NCBI GenBank assembly: GCA_964569055.1
Contig: CAZMSZ010000252.1
Location: 1-11,353 of the forward strand
DNA from: JAWLGW01 sp964569055
GTDB lineage: Bacteria; Planctomycetota; J058
Reading direction: 5' to 3'
Length of the DNA: 11,353 nucleotides
In this document: positions 1-6,031 of the stretch, in pieces
Position numbering within the stretch: position 1 is the first letter of the stretch
How the letters are laid out: every line of letters begins with the position of its first letter
Position numbers and translations under genes: made by a program
The notes under the pieces: generated by a model
Told to the model about the DNA's origin: nothing
Database searches by the model: none
The model's input: the letters and a program-made list of their open reading frames with translations, nothing else

Positions 1-314
1 GCGAGAGCATGGCGCGCTACGGCTTCTCGCCCGCCACCCGGGTGTTCGAGGCGGCCGGGGCCGCGGCCTGCCTGATCACCGACGCCTGGGAGGGGATCGA
101 GGAGTTCCTCGAGCCCGGGCGCGAGGTGCTGGTCGCGCGGGACGGCGACGAGGTGGCCGCCCACCTCGGCGCGCTGGCGCCCGCGCGGGCGCGGGCGATC
201 GGCGAGGCGGCGCGGCGACGGGTCCTGGCCGAGCACACCTACGCGCGGCGGGCGGAGCAGGTGGAGGCGCTGCTCGAGGCCGGCCGCTGCGCGGAGCAGG
301 GGAGCAGCGCGTGA
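1..314 (+). CDS. CgeB-like glycosyltransferase, C-terminal fragment (5' end outside window)
   Basis: The frame is open from the window edge (first full codon at 3) to the TGA at 312-314, so this is the last ~104 residues of a longer protein. The visible part reads ESMARYGFSPATRVFEAAG and then a WEGIEEFLEPG motif. It aligns without obvious gaps to the C-terminal third of the next gene (YSPSIRLFEAAA, WEGIEAFFEPE). This is the sugar-nucleotide-binding half of the CgeB/COG4641 glycosyltransferases (Glyco_trans_1_2 type). The family transfers sugars in the cytoplasm and is often found in surface polysaccharide or spore/cyst-coat clusters; the substrate here cannot be inferred. Its stop overlaps the GTG start of the downstream paralogue (GTGA, 311-314), indicating coupling within one operon. 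The internal ATG at position 9 is not a credible start because conserved family sequence spans it. Confidence 0.8.
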   Translation, partial: ESMARYGFSPATRVFEAAGAAACLITDAWEGIEEFLEPGREVLVARDGDEVAAHLGALAPARARAIGEAARRRVLAEHTYARRAEQVEALLEAGRCAEQGSSA

Positions 315-1396
315 AGGTCGTGATCTTCGGGTTGTCGGTGACCTCGTCGTGGGGCAACGGCCACGCGACCACCTACCGCGCCTTGATGCGCGCGCTCGCC
401 TGGCGCGGGCACGACGTGCTGTTCCTCGAGCGCGACGTGCCGTGGTACGCCGCCAACCGCGACCTGCCGCGGCCGCGCTGGGGCCGCGCCGTCCTCTACG
501 AGAGCCTCGACGAGCTGCGGCTGCGCTACGCCGCGGCGGTGCAGGAGGCGGACCTCGTGGTCGTGGGCAGCTACGTCCCCGACGGGGCCGAGCTCGGCGA
601 GTGGGCGCTCGACCGCGCCCGGGGGGTGCGCGCGTTCTACGACATCGACACGCCCGTCACCCTCGATGCGCTGGCCCGGGGCCGCTGCGACTACCTGACC
701 CCGGCCCTGATCCCGCGCTACGACCTGTACCTCTCGTTCACGGGCGGCGAGATCCTGCGCACCCTCGAGCGCGTGCACGGCGCGCGCCGGGCCTGCCCGC
801 TCTACTGCTCGGTCGACCCGGCGGAGTACGGCCCGCAGGAGGCGAGCCCGCGCTGGGACCTCGGCTACCTCGGCACGTACAGCGACGACCGGCAGCCCCG
901 GCTGGAGGAGCTGCTGCTCGAGCCGGCGCGCCGCCTGCCGCGCGCGCAGTTCTGCGTGGCGGGCCCGCTCTATCCACCCGACCTCGACTGGCCGGGCAAC
1001 GTGACCCGCTTCGAGCACCTCGCGCCGCCCGACCACCCGAGCTTCTACGCCGCGCAGCGCTTCACGCTCAACGTCACGCGGGCCGCCATGGTGAGCGCGG
1101 GCTACTCGCCGAGCATTCGCCTGTTCGAGGCGGCCGCCTGCGCGACCCCGGTGATCAGCGACCGCTGGGAGGGGATCGAGGCGTTCTTCGAGCCCGAGGA
1201 GGAGATCCTGCTCGCCGACGGCCCCGAGGACGTGGCCGAGCTCCTGGCCCTGATGTCCGAGCGCGAGCGCCGCCGGATCGGCCGGGCCGCGCGCGCGCGC
1301 GCCCTGGCCTGCCACACCCCGGCGGCGCGCGCCGCCCAGCTCGAGGGCTACGTGGCCGAGCTCGTGGGCCGCCACGCCCACGCGCGGAGCGCCTGA
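311..1396 (+). CDS. CgeB-family glycosyltransferase (COG4641-like)
   Basis: A 361-residue protein. The start is the GTG at 311, preceded by a purine-rich AGGGGAG at about 298-304 and overlapping the previous stop by 4 bp. The N-terminus MKVVIFGLSVTSSWGNGHAT is a Rossmann-type beta strand and loop, followed by RALAWRGHDVLFLERDVPWY, as in CgeB/DUF3880 proteins. The C-terminal domain has the family signature SAGYSPSIRLFEAAACATPV from about residue 263, then DRWEGIEAFFEPE. The length suits a complete two-domain GT-B enzyme. It probably transfers a sugar from an activated donor in the cytoplasm; donor and acceptor are unknown. The neighbouring fragment is a paralogue, suggesting two successive or alternative transfers. 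The downstream methyltransferase and the exporter beyond the repeats fit a surface-glycan role. The family call is firm; the function is inferred from context. Confidence 0.85.
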   Translation: MKVVIFGLSVTSSWGNGHATTYRALMRALAWRGHDVLFLERDVPWYAANRDLPRPRWGRAVLYESLDELRLRYAAAVQEADLVVVGSYVPDGAELGEWALDRARGVRAFYDIDTPVTLDALARGRCDYLTPALIPRYDLYLSFTGGEILRTLERVHGARRACPLYCSVDPAEYGPQEASPRWDLGYLGTYSDDRQPRLEELLLEPARRLPRAQFCVAGPLYPPDLDWPGNVTRFEHLAPPDHPSFYAAQRFTLNVTRAAMVSAGYSPSIRLFEAAACATPVISDRWEGIEAFFEPEEEILLADGPEDVAELLALMSERERRRIGRAARARALACHTPAARAAQLEGYVAELVGRHAHARSA

Positions 1397-1431
1397 GGGG
1401 GCGCCGCACAGGGCGCCGCCGAGGAGCCGAC

Positions 1432-2280
1432 ATGGCCGATCACCGACCGCTCGCGACGCTCCAGTCCCCCGGCAACCCGGTGGACCGCGAGCTCCAACAG
1501 CTCGGGCCGTGGTTCCACAACCTCCACCTCCCAGGCGTCCCCGAGACGGCGCCCGACCACCCGCTGGGCGACTTCCCGGCCTGCGTGTGGGAGGGCTCGG
1601 TGGCGCCGCACCTCCCCCGCCACCTGACCGGGTGGACCGCCCTCGACATCGGCTGCAACGCCGGCTTCTACTCGTTCGAGCTGGCTCGCCGCGGGGCGCG
1701 CGTGGTGGGGCTCGACGCCGACCCGCACTACCTGCGCCAGGCCCGCTGGGCGCGCGCCCGCCTCGGCCTCGAGAAGCAGGTCGAGCTGCGCCGCGCGCAG
1801 GTCTACGAGCTGGCCGAGGAGCCGCGCACGTTCGACCTGGTCCTGTTCATGGGCGTGTTCTATCACCTGCGCTACCCCCTCCTGGCGCTCGACCTCGTGG
1901 CCCGCCGCTGCCGCGACCTGCTGGTGTTCCAGTCGCTCTCGGTCCCCGAGGACGCGGTCCTGCGCGAGGAGCGCCCGCTCGAGGCGTTCGAGGAGCTGTA
2001 CCGGGTCACGACCCCGGGCTGGCCACGCATGACGTTCCTCGAGCACGGCATGGCCGGCGACCCGACCAACCGCTGGCTCCCCAACCGCGCCTGCATGGAG
2101 GCCCTCCTCCGCGGCGTCGGCTTCGAGGTCCTGGCCCGCCCCAGCCGCGGGATCTACGTCGCCCGCCGCCAGGCAGGCTGGTCCCCCACCGCCGACCACG
2201 AGGCCGAGCTGCGCGCGGCCTGCGGGCGGGCGGCCCCGAGCGAGCTCCACTGGCCGCGGGGGGGCTGGCCGGAGGAGTAG
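1432..2280 (+). CDS. CmoB-like SAM-dependent methyltransferase (resembles the Rta_06860 / TIGR04290 group)
   Basis: A 282-residue class I methyltransferase. The ATG at 1432 is preceded by GAGGAG (1421-1426, 5-nt spacing). The N-terminal region has the GPWFHNLHLPG segment (about 25-35) seen in CmoB-like enzymes. SAM-binding motif I is LDIGCNAGFYS (71-81), followed by the acidic ribose-binding position in VVGLDAD (D95). A catalytic-domain stretch FDLVLFMGVFYHLRYPL (134-150) closely resembles CmoB's GVLYH region. CmoB itself modifies tRNA, but this protein sits directly behind CgeB-type glycosyltransferases. From memory it resembles the TIGR04290 methyltransferases, which occur in glycan-type clusters, so a sugar or glycolipid methylation role is more likely than tRNA modification. 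That is inference. It lies 35 bp downstream of the glycosyltransferase and is probably co-transcribed. An extragenic repeat array begins within about 10 bp of its stop. Confidence 0.85.
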   Translation: MADHRPLATLQSPGNPVDRELQQLGPWFHNLHLPGVPETAPDHPLGDFPACVWEGSVAPHLPRHLTGWTALDIGCNAGFYSFELARRGARVVGLDADPHYLRQARWARARLGLEKQVELRRAQVYELAEEPRTFDLVLFMGVFYHLRYPLLALDLVARRCRDLLVFQSLSVPEDAVLREERPLEAFEELYRVTTPGWPRMTFLEHGMAGDPTNRWLPNRACMEALLRGVGFEVLARPSRGIYVARRQAGWSPTADHEAELRAACGRAAPSELHWPRGGWPEE

Positions 2281-2284
2281 GTCA

Positions 2285-2702
2285 TTCCGCTGAGGGACGA
2301 GTCGGCAGGAAAGCCGGAAGAACAGGAAGGCAGGAAGGGGCCTTGGCGCTTGCGATTCGGGGGGCTGTCGCTCATGTGGCGAGGCTCCTTCCGCTGNNNN
2401 NNNNNNNNNNNNNNNNNNNNNNNNNNNNNNNNNNNNNNNNNNNNNNNNNNNNNNNNNNNNNNNNNNNNNNNNNNNNNNNNNNNNNNNNNNNNNNNNAAGG
2501 AAGAGTAGGCAGGAAAGCAGGAAAAACAGGAAAGCAGGAAGGGGCCTTGGCCTTGCGGCTCGGGGGGCTGTCGCTCATGTGGCGGGGCTCCTTTCGCGAA
2601 GGAAGAGTAGGCAGGAAAGCAGGAAAAACAGGAAAGCAGGAAGGGGCCTTGGCGCTTGCGGCTCGGGGGCTGTCGCTCATGTGGCGAGGCTCCTTCCGCT
2701 GA
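2285..2702 (+). repeat. Extragenic repeat family A, three ~102-105 bp units
   Basis: Three direct copies at about 2292-2396, 2497-2598 and 2599-2701. Copies 2 and 3 are 102 bp apart. Each unit has two modules. Module 1 is a purine-rich block built on AGGAAAGCAGGAA, present twice per unit (30-bp block at 2510-2539 and 2612-2641). Module 2 is a block with GCTGTCGCTCATGTGG followed by CGAGGCTCC, which can fold into a small stem (TCGC/GCGA plus flanking pairs). Copy 1 is the most diverged. Unit length varies (102-105 bp) and frame is not kept, so the array is not coding. Base composition is poorer in GC than the genes. A 100-N gap falls between copies 1 and 2, so the true copy number is unknown. 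Confidence 0.9.
2397..2496. other. Assembly gap (100 N)
   Basis: Exactly 100 N, the usual placeholder for a scaffold gap of unknown length. It lies between two copies of repeat A, consistent with assembly collapse or breakage in a longer repeat array. Any reading frame crossing it is meaningless. Confidence 0.97.
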
Positions 2703-2757
2703 AGGAGAAGAGAGAGAGAGGTCCCCAAGGGCGGGGTCCCTGCCTCTTGATTTCTTG
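2703..2757. other. Spacer between repeat arrays with GA-dinucleotide run
   Basis: A 55-bp stretch between the plus-oriented A repeats and the minus-oriented B repeats. It contains a short GA microsatellite (about 2709-2720) and a GTCCCCAAGGGCGGGGTCCC block with partial self-complementarity. No gene is visible. Confidence 0.5.
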
Positions 2758-3123
2758 CCCTTGGCCAAGCCGACGCCGCTCCGCCGGCGAACCCGCCTCC
2801 TGCTTTCCTGATTTTCCTGCTTTCCTGTCCTTCTCTTCTTGGCCCGTGGCCGCCGACGCCGCTCCGCCGGCGAACCCGCCTCCTGCTTTCNNNNNNNNNN
2901 NNNNNNNNNNNNNNNNNNNNNNNNNNNNNNNNNNNNNNNNNNNNNNNNNNNNNNNNNNNNNNNNNNNNNNNNNNNNNNNNNNNNNNNNNNGCCGCTCCGC
3001 CGGCGAACCCGCCTCCTGCTTTCGTGCCTTCTCTTAGCCGCTCCACCGGCGACCCGCCTCCTGCTTTCCTGCCTTCCTTGGCCAAGCCGAGCCCCTCCTC
3101 CGGCGAGCCCGCCTCCTGCTTTC
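2758..3123 (-). repeat. Extragenic repeat family B, at least five copies, inverted relative to A
   Basis: The core is a 33-bp element beginning GCCGCTCCGCCGGCGAACCC and ending CCTCCTGCTTTC. Exact copies lie at 2775-2807, 2858-2890 and 2991-3023, with diverged copies at 3037-3068 and 3091-3123. CGCCGGCG inside the core is a perfect 8-bp palindrome. Several copies are preceded by CCTTGGCCAAGCCG. After copy 1 the sequence at 2798-2827 is the reverse complement of the 30-bp purine block of family A with one mismatch, so A and B share a module in opposite orientation. Exact copies abut both edges of the second assembly gap. Not coding: copy spacing is irregular. Confidence 0.9.
2891..2990. other. 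Assembly gap (100 N)
   Basis: Exactly 100 N, flanked on both sides by identical 33-bp copies of repeat B (ending at 2890 and starting at 2991). This is the pattern expected when an assembler cannot resolve a repeat. True length unknown. Confidence 0.97.
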
Positions 3124-3228
3124 CTGCCCCGGGTCCTGTGTCTTGCGGAGCTGCACGCGGATCTTCAGATAGCGGCCCCCAACCGACCCGGGCGTGCGCC
3201 GCCTGGGCCTGGCCTCGGAGGCAGCAGC

Positions 3229-4995
3229 GTGGCCGACCCCGACCCCTCACCGCCCGACCGGCTCCGGCGGGCCGTCGGCTTCCTGCGGCCGCACGCGGGC
3301 GCGACCTCGGTCACCCTGGCGCTGAGCCTGGGGGCCGCGGGCGCCGCCACCGCCGAGCCGCTGGCCCTCAAGCTGGTGTTCGACGCGCTGGAGCGCGAGC
3401 CGACGGTGCGGGCGCTGCTCGTCGGGGCGGCGCTGTTCGTGGCGGCGGCGCTCGGCAAGGAGCTGCTCGAGGCGCTCGCCAACTGGCTGGGCTGGCGGAC
3501 GCGGATCGGGGTCCACTACGCGCTGCTCGAGGCCACGGTCGGCAAGCTCCACCAGCTCCCGATCAGCTTTCATCACCGCCGCGGGGTCGGCTCGACGCTG
3601 ACCCGGCTCGAGCGGGGGGTGCAGGGGTTCGTCACGGGGGTGTGCGACGTGGCGTTCGGGCTGATGCCCTCGCTCCTGTTCCTGGTCGCCTCGGTGGTGG
3701 TCATGTTCCGCCTGGAGTGGCGCCTGGCGCTGGTGGTGCTCGCGTTCCTGCCGCTCCCCTGGCTGATCTCGCGCGCCGCCGCGCCCGAGCAGGTCCGGCG
3801 CGAGCGCCGGCTCCTCGACCGCTGGGCCCGGATCTACTCGCGCTTCAACGAGGTGCTCCACGGGATCCTGACCGTGAAGAGCTGCTCCATGGAGGACGCC
3901 GAGCAGGTCCGGTTCCTGCGGCAGGTCCGCCACGCCAACGGGGTGGTGGTGCGCGGTGTCCGCCGCGACTCGGGGGTCACGGCCGCGCAGCGGGTCCTGG
4001 TGCTGGTGGCCCGGGCCGCCGTCCTGGCCCTGGGCGCGCTGCTCGTCCTGCGCGGCGAGGTGACCGTGGGGACGCTGGTCGCGTTCCTGGGCTACCTCGG
4101 GGCGGTGTTCGCGCCGGTGCAGGGCCTGACCGGGCTCTACCAGAAGGTGCGCAAGACGGCGGTCTCGGTGGACGAGGTGCTCTCGATCCTCGACGCCGAG
4201 GACGAGGTCCCCGACGCCCCGGGCGCCCTCGAGGTGGGCCGGCTCCACGGCGAGGTCGAGCTGCGCGGGGTGAGCTTCGCCTACGACAAGCGAGAAGGGC
4301 CGCTGGCCCTCGACCGGGTCGACCTGCACGTGCGCGCGGGCGAGACGATCGCCCTGGTCGGTCCGAGCGGCGCCGGCAAGACCACGCTGCTCTCGCTCCT
4401 GCTGCGGTTCCACGACCCCGACCAGGGCGCCGTCACGATCGACGGGATCGACCTGCGCCAGCTCGCCCAGCGCTCGCTGCGCCGGCAGCTCGGCGTGGTC
4501 CACCAGGACCCGCTCCTGTTCGACGACACGATCCGCCGCAACATCGCCTACGGCTCGCCCGGCGCGACCGACGACCAGATCGAGGCCGCCGCCCGGGCCG
4601 CCAACGCCCACGAGTTCGTGGCGCGCATGCGCCGCGGCTACGACGCCGAGGTCGGCGAGCGCGGCTGCCGCCTCTCCGCCGGCCAGCGCCAGCGGATCGC
4701 GATCGCCCGCTGCCTCCTGCGCGACCCCGCCCTGTTGATCCTCGACGAGCCCACCTCCGCCCTGGACGCCGAGTCCGAGCACCTCGTCCAGGAGGCGCTC
4801 AAGCGCCTGGTCAGCGGCCGCACCACGTTCGTGGTCGCCCACCGCCTGTCGACGGTGGTCGATGCCGACCGGATCCTGGTGCTCCGCGACGGCCGGATCG
4901 CCGAGCAGGGCAGCCACCTCGAGCTGCTGGCCCGCGGCGGCCTGTACGCCGGCCTGGTGGACAAGCAGCTCGGGCAGCTCCGGCCGGCGGCCTGA
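3229..4995 (+). CDS. MsbA-like ABC exporter, fused transmembrane and ATPase domains
   Basis: A 588-residue half-transporter, the usual length for an MsbA/multidrug/lipid-type type IV ABC exporter, working as a homodimer in the inner membrane. The GTG at 3229 is preceded by GGAGG (3217-3221, 7-nt spacing). Further upstream the frame runs only through repeat sequence, so this start is preferred. Hydrophobic segments consistent with six membrane helices occupy about residues 20-330. The ATPase domain follows: Walker A GPSGAGKTT (378-386), Q-loop Q426, signature LSAGQ (482-486, Ala for the first Gly of LSGGQ), Walker B LLILDEP with D506/E507, D-loop SALD and switch His538 in VVAHRLST. All catalytic residues are present. 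The substrate is unknown; the glycan-type genes upstream suggest a lipid-linked product but lie beyond the repeats and two gaps. It converges on a minus-strand gene 6 bp downstream. Confidence 0.92.
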   Translation: MADPDPSPPDRLRRAVGFLRPHAGATSVTLALSLGAAGAATAEPLALKLVFDALEREPTVRALLVGAALFVAAALGKELLEALANWLGWRTRIGVHYALLEATVGKLHQLPISFHHRRGVGSTLTRLERGVQGFVTGVCDVAFGLMPSLLFLVASVVVMFRLEWRLALVVLAFLPLPWLISRAAAPEQVRRERRLLDRWARIYSRFNEVLHGILTVKSCSMEDAEQVRFLRQVRHANGVVVRGVRRDSGVTAAQRVLVLVARAAVLALGALLVLRGEVTVGTLVAFLGYLGAVFAPVQGLTGLYQKVRKTAVSVDEVLSILDAEDEVPDAPGALEVGRLHGEVELRGVSFAYDKREGPLALDRVDLHVRAGETIALVGPSGAGKTTLLSLLLRFHDPDQGAVTIDGIDLRQLAQRSLRRQLGVVHQDPLLFDDTIRRNIAYGSPGATDDQIEAAARAANAHEFVARMRRGYDAEVGERGCRLSAGQRQRIAIARCLLRDPALLILDEPTSALDAESEHLVQEALKRLVSGRTTFVVAHRLSTVVDADRILVLRDGRIAEQGSHLELLARGGLYAGLVDKQLGQLRPAA

Positions 4996-5001
4996 GGCCG
5001 C
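4987..5001. terminator. Small perfect hairpin at the convergent junction, stop codon in its loop
   Basis: GCGGCC (4987-4992) and GGCCGC (4996-5001) are perfectly complementary around the exporter stop codon TGA (4993-4995), giving a 6-bp GC-only stem with a 3-nt loop. It fills the gap between two convergent genes, whose stop codons are only 6 bp apart. No T-tract is present on either strand, so a termination role is only a possibility. Confidence 0.3.
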
Positions 5002-5343
5002 TCACGATGCCGAGCGCACCGCCTTCACCAGCTCCTGCTTGCGCATCTTGCTGTAGCCGCTCACGCCGAGCTGCTTCGCCCGCTGCTTGAGCTCGTCCAC
5101 GGTCCGCTCCTCGAGCCCGCCCGCGCGCTTGGTCCGGGCCGAGCTGCGATAGCGGCTCGAGCTGGAGGACGACTTGCCCTGCTCTCGCTGCTCCTTGGTG
5201 CGGCCCTCCCGCTTGCGCTGCTTGTTCACGGTGCGGGCCGCGATCTCCTCCGCCCGCTTCGCGGAGCGTCCGCCGCGCTCCTTGGCGCTCTCCTTGACGT
5301 GCTCGTACTGACGCTCGTCCTTCTTGCTCCACGCCTTCGGCAT
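5002..5343 (-). CDS. Small basic protein with C-terminal SAP/Rho-N-like module
   Basis: A 113-residue, strongly basic protein. The ATG (5343) is preceded by AGGAGGG (complement of 5350-5356, 6-nt spacing), so the start is secure. The N-terminal part (about 1-50: MPKAWSKKDERQYEHVKESA, then ERGGRSAKRAEEIAARTVNK) matches a widespread small family often labelled plasmid stabilization or Rho-termination-factor-N protein; that label is by homology only. A low-complexity Ser/Arg linker follows. Residues 80-113 form a SAP/Rho-N-like helix-extended-helix (VDELKQRAKQLGV, SKMRKQELVKAVR), a type that binds DNA or RNA. The same module ends Ku2 in this window. Probably a nucleoid- or nucleic-acid-associated stress protein; the function is inferred. 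It lies downstream of and co-directional with the lipoprotein gene. Confidence 0.8.
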   Translation of the reverse strand: MPKAWSKKDERQYEHVKESAKERGGRSAKRAEEIAARTVNKQRKREGRTKEQREQGKSSSSSSRYRSSARTKRAGGLEERTVDELKQRAKQLGVSGYSKMRKQELVKAVRSAS

Positions 5344-5377
5344 CAGAGTCCCTCCTGTGCGCGCCCGTCGGCGCAGC

Positions 5378-5407
5378 GGCGCGCCAGCGGTGTCCCGCTG
5401 GCGCGCC
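5378..5407 (-). terminator. Perfect 13-bp hairpin between lipoprotein and SAP-protein genes
   Basis: GGCGCGCCAGCGG (5378-5390) and its exact complement (5395-5407) flank a TGTC loop. On the minus strand it starts 35 nt after the lipoprotein stop and ends 34 nt before the downstream start, leaving the AGGAGGG ribosome site free. The stem is long and GC-only but has no following U-tract. It could be a transcription attenuator/terminator that lowers downstream expression, or an RNA-stabilising or processing stem. Confidence 0.55.
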
Positions 5408-5442
5408 CGCGCCGCTCGGGGGCGAAGCGTTCGGCGACCTCG

Positions 5443-5757
5443 CTACTGGTTGTCCAGCTCGTCGGTCACGTCCTCGAGCTGATCGCCGCGCTCCTCGATC
5501 CGATCCTGGGCCTCGTCGCCCATGCCCTCGATCTCGTCCTGGGTCTGATCGCCGAACTCGTCTAGGTCCTCGCCGGTCTCGTCGATCCCCTCGCCGGCCT
5601 CGTCGACCCCCTGGTCGATCTCCTCGCCGGTGTCCTCGAAGGTGTCGTCCTGGCCGAAGTCGTAGCCCTCGTCGCAGCCCACCAGGCCCACCACGGGGAG
5701 CGCCAGGGCGAACGCGAGGGGCAGGGCGAGCAGCCCGCTCAGCAGCTTCCGGATCAC
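5443..5757 (-). CDS. Small acidic lipoprotein with heptad-like repeats
   Basis: A 104-residue protein. The GTG start at 5757 has AGGAGG (complement of 5764-5769) with 6-nt spacing; longer upstream extensions are discarded because they lack the signal peptide at their N-terminus. Residues 1-27 are a type II signal peptide: MIRK, a long Leu/Ala/Val core, then lipobox LVGC with the acylated cysteine at 28. Asp at the +2 position is an inner-membrane retention signal in enteric bacteria; whether that holds here is unknown. The mature part is almost entirely Asp/Glu/Gly with 7-residue periodicity (GVDEAGE, GIDETGE, DLDEFGD and degenerate later units to about 98). That suggests an extended acidic helix or coiled coil, possibly cation-binding or a periplasmic spacer. 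I do not recognise a characterised family. The first gene of the minus-strand unit, it has a candidate sigma-54 promoter about 75-90 bp upstream. Confidence 0.75.
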   Translation of the reverse strand: MIRKLLSGLLALPLAFALALPVVGLVGCDEGYDFGQDDTFEDTGEEIDQGVDEAGEGIDETGEDLDEFGDQTQDEIEGMGDEAQDRIEERGDQLEDVTDELDNQ

Positions 5758-5823
5758 GTCGAACCTCCTCTCGTCGTGACGTGCGCCGCCCGATCCGCAT
5801 GGCGGTCCGCGGTGTCCGACGCC

Positions 5824-5833
5824 CACTGCAGTG
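5824..5833. promoter_or_regulatory. 10-bp perfect palindrome, possible operator
   Basis: CACTGCAGTG is a perfect palindrome in the divergent region. It overlaps the -12 element of the leftward candidate promoter and lies about 155 bp upstream of the -24 element of the rightward one. It could be a repressor operator for the leftward promoter or an activator site for the rightward one, or chance. Confidence 0.3.
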
Positions 5834-5847
5834 CAAGCCCCGCGCCA
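5832..5847 (-). promoter_or_regulatory. Candidate sigma-54 promoter for the lipoprotein unit
   Basis: Read on the minus strand, TGGCGCGGGGCTTGCA matches the sigma-54 consensus TGGCAC-N5-TTGCA at every defined position but one (G for A), with the exact spacing and the essential GG and GC doublets. The predicted start is near 5821, giving a leader of about 64 nt before the lipoprotein GTG at 5757. No experimental evidence; short motifs can arise by chance in GC-rich DNA. Confidence 0.5.
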
Positions 5848-5987
5848 CGCGCGGTTCGCTCGCGCGACGGCTGCTCGCCGGGGTGCGCGGGGGCGCGAGC
5901 ATCCCTCCCGGCGCCGCGCGCGCCCCCGGCGTCGCGCCCGAGGGCGTCCGCGGCCGTGCCGACACCGCTCGCGTCGGCGGGCGGCGG

Positions 5988-6003
5988 CGGCACTCGCGTT
6001 GCA
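5988..6003 (+). promoter_or_regulatory. Candidate sigma-54 promoter for the GT4-debranching-Ku operon
   Basis: CGGCACTCGCGTTGCA has GGCAC at the -24 position and TTGCA at -12 with the canonical 5-nt spacer; only the first T of TGGCAC is missing. The predicted start is near 6014, about 18 nt before the ATG at 6032, which leaves the ribosome site GGGGAGGAG (6021-6029) inside the leader. The position fits a promoter for the whole four-gene operon. Transcription from such promoters requires an enhancer-binding ATPase, so expression would be signal-dependent. Confidence 0.5.
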
Positions 6004-6031
6004 CGCACGCCCTGTTCTGCGGGGAGGAGCC

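Larger units (their letters stand above)
5758..6031. other. 274-bp divergent intergenic region
   Basis: Separates the minus-strand lipoprotein from the plus-strand glycosyltransferase operon. Frames entering it are only extensions of the neighbouring genes. It contains two candidate sigma-54 promoters and a 10-bp palindrome, annotated separately, and otherwise GC-rich sequence without recognisable elements. Confidence 0.6.

Noticed and set aside
1400..1417. GGCGCC-N6-GGCGCC possible hairpin between glycosyltransferase and methyltransferase
   Set aside because: Only 6 bp and each arm is itself a palindrome common in GC-rich DNA; the genes are 35 bp apart and probably co-transcribed.
2285..3123. 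CRISPR array
   Set aside because: The regularly recurring sequences are direct repeats of whole units without unique spacers of constant length, and no cas gene is near.
3126..3150. Sigma-54-like TTGCGG upstream of the ABC exporter
   Set aside because: A TTGC is present, but the required GG doublet is not at the correct distance.
2281..3228. Open frames through the repeat region, including an N-terminal extension of the exporter
   Set aside because: They cross runs of N and translate repeats whose unit length varies (102-105 bp), without codon bias. The GTG at 3229 with GGAGG upstream is the better start.
3247..4917. Long minus-strand frame opposite the ABC exporter
   Set aside because: The plus strand encodes a complete ABC protein with all ATPase motifs; the antisense translation is low-complexity and has no recognisable domain.
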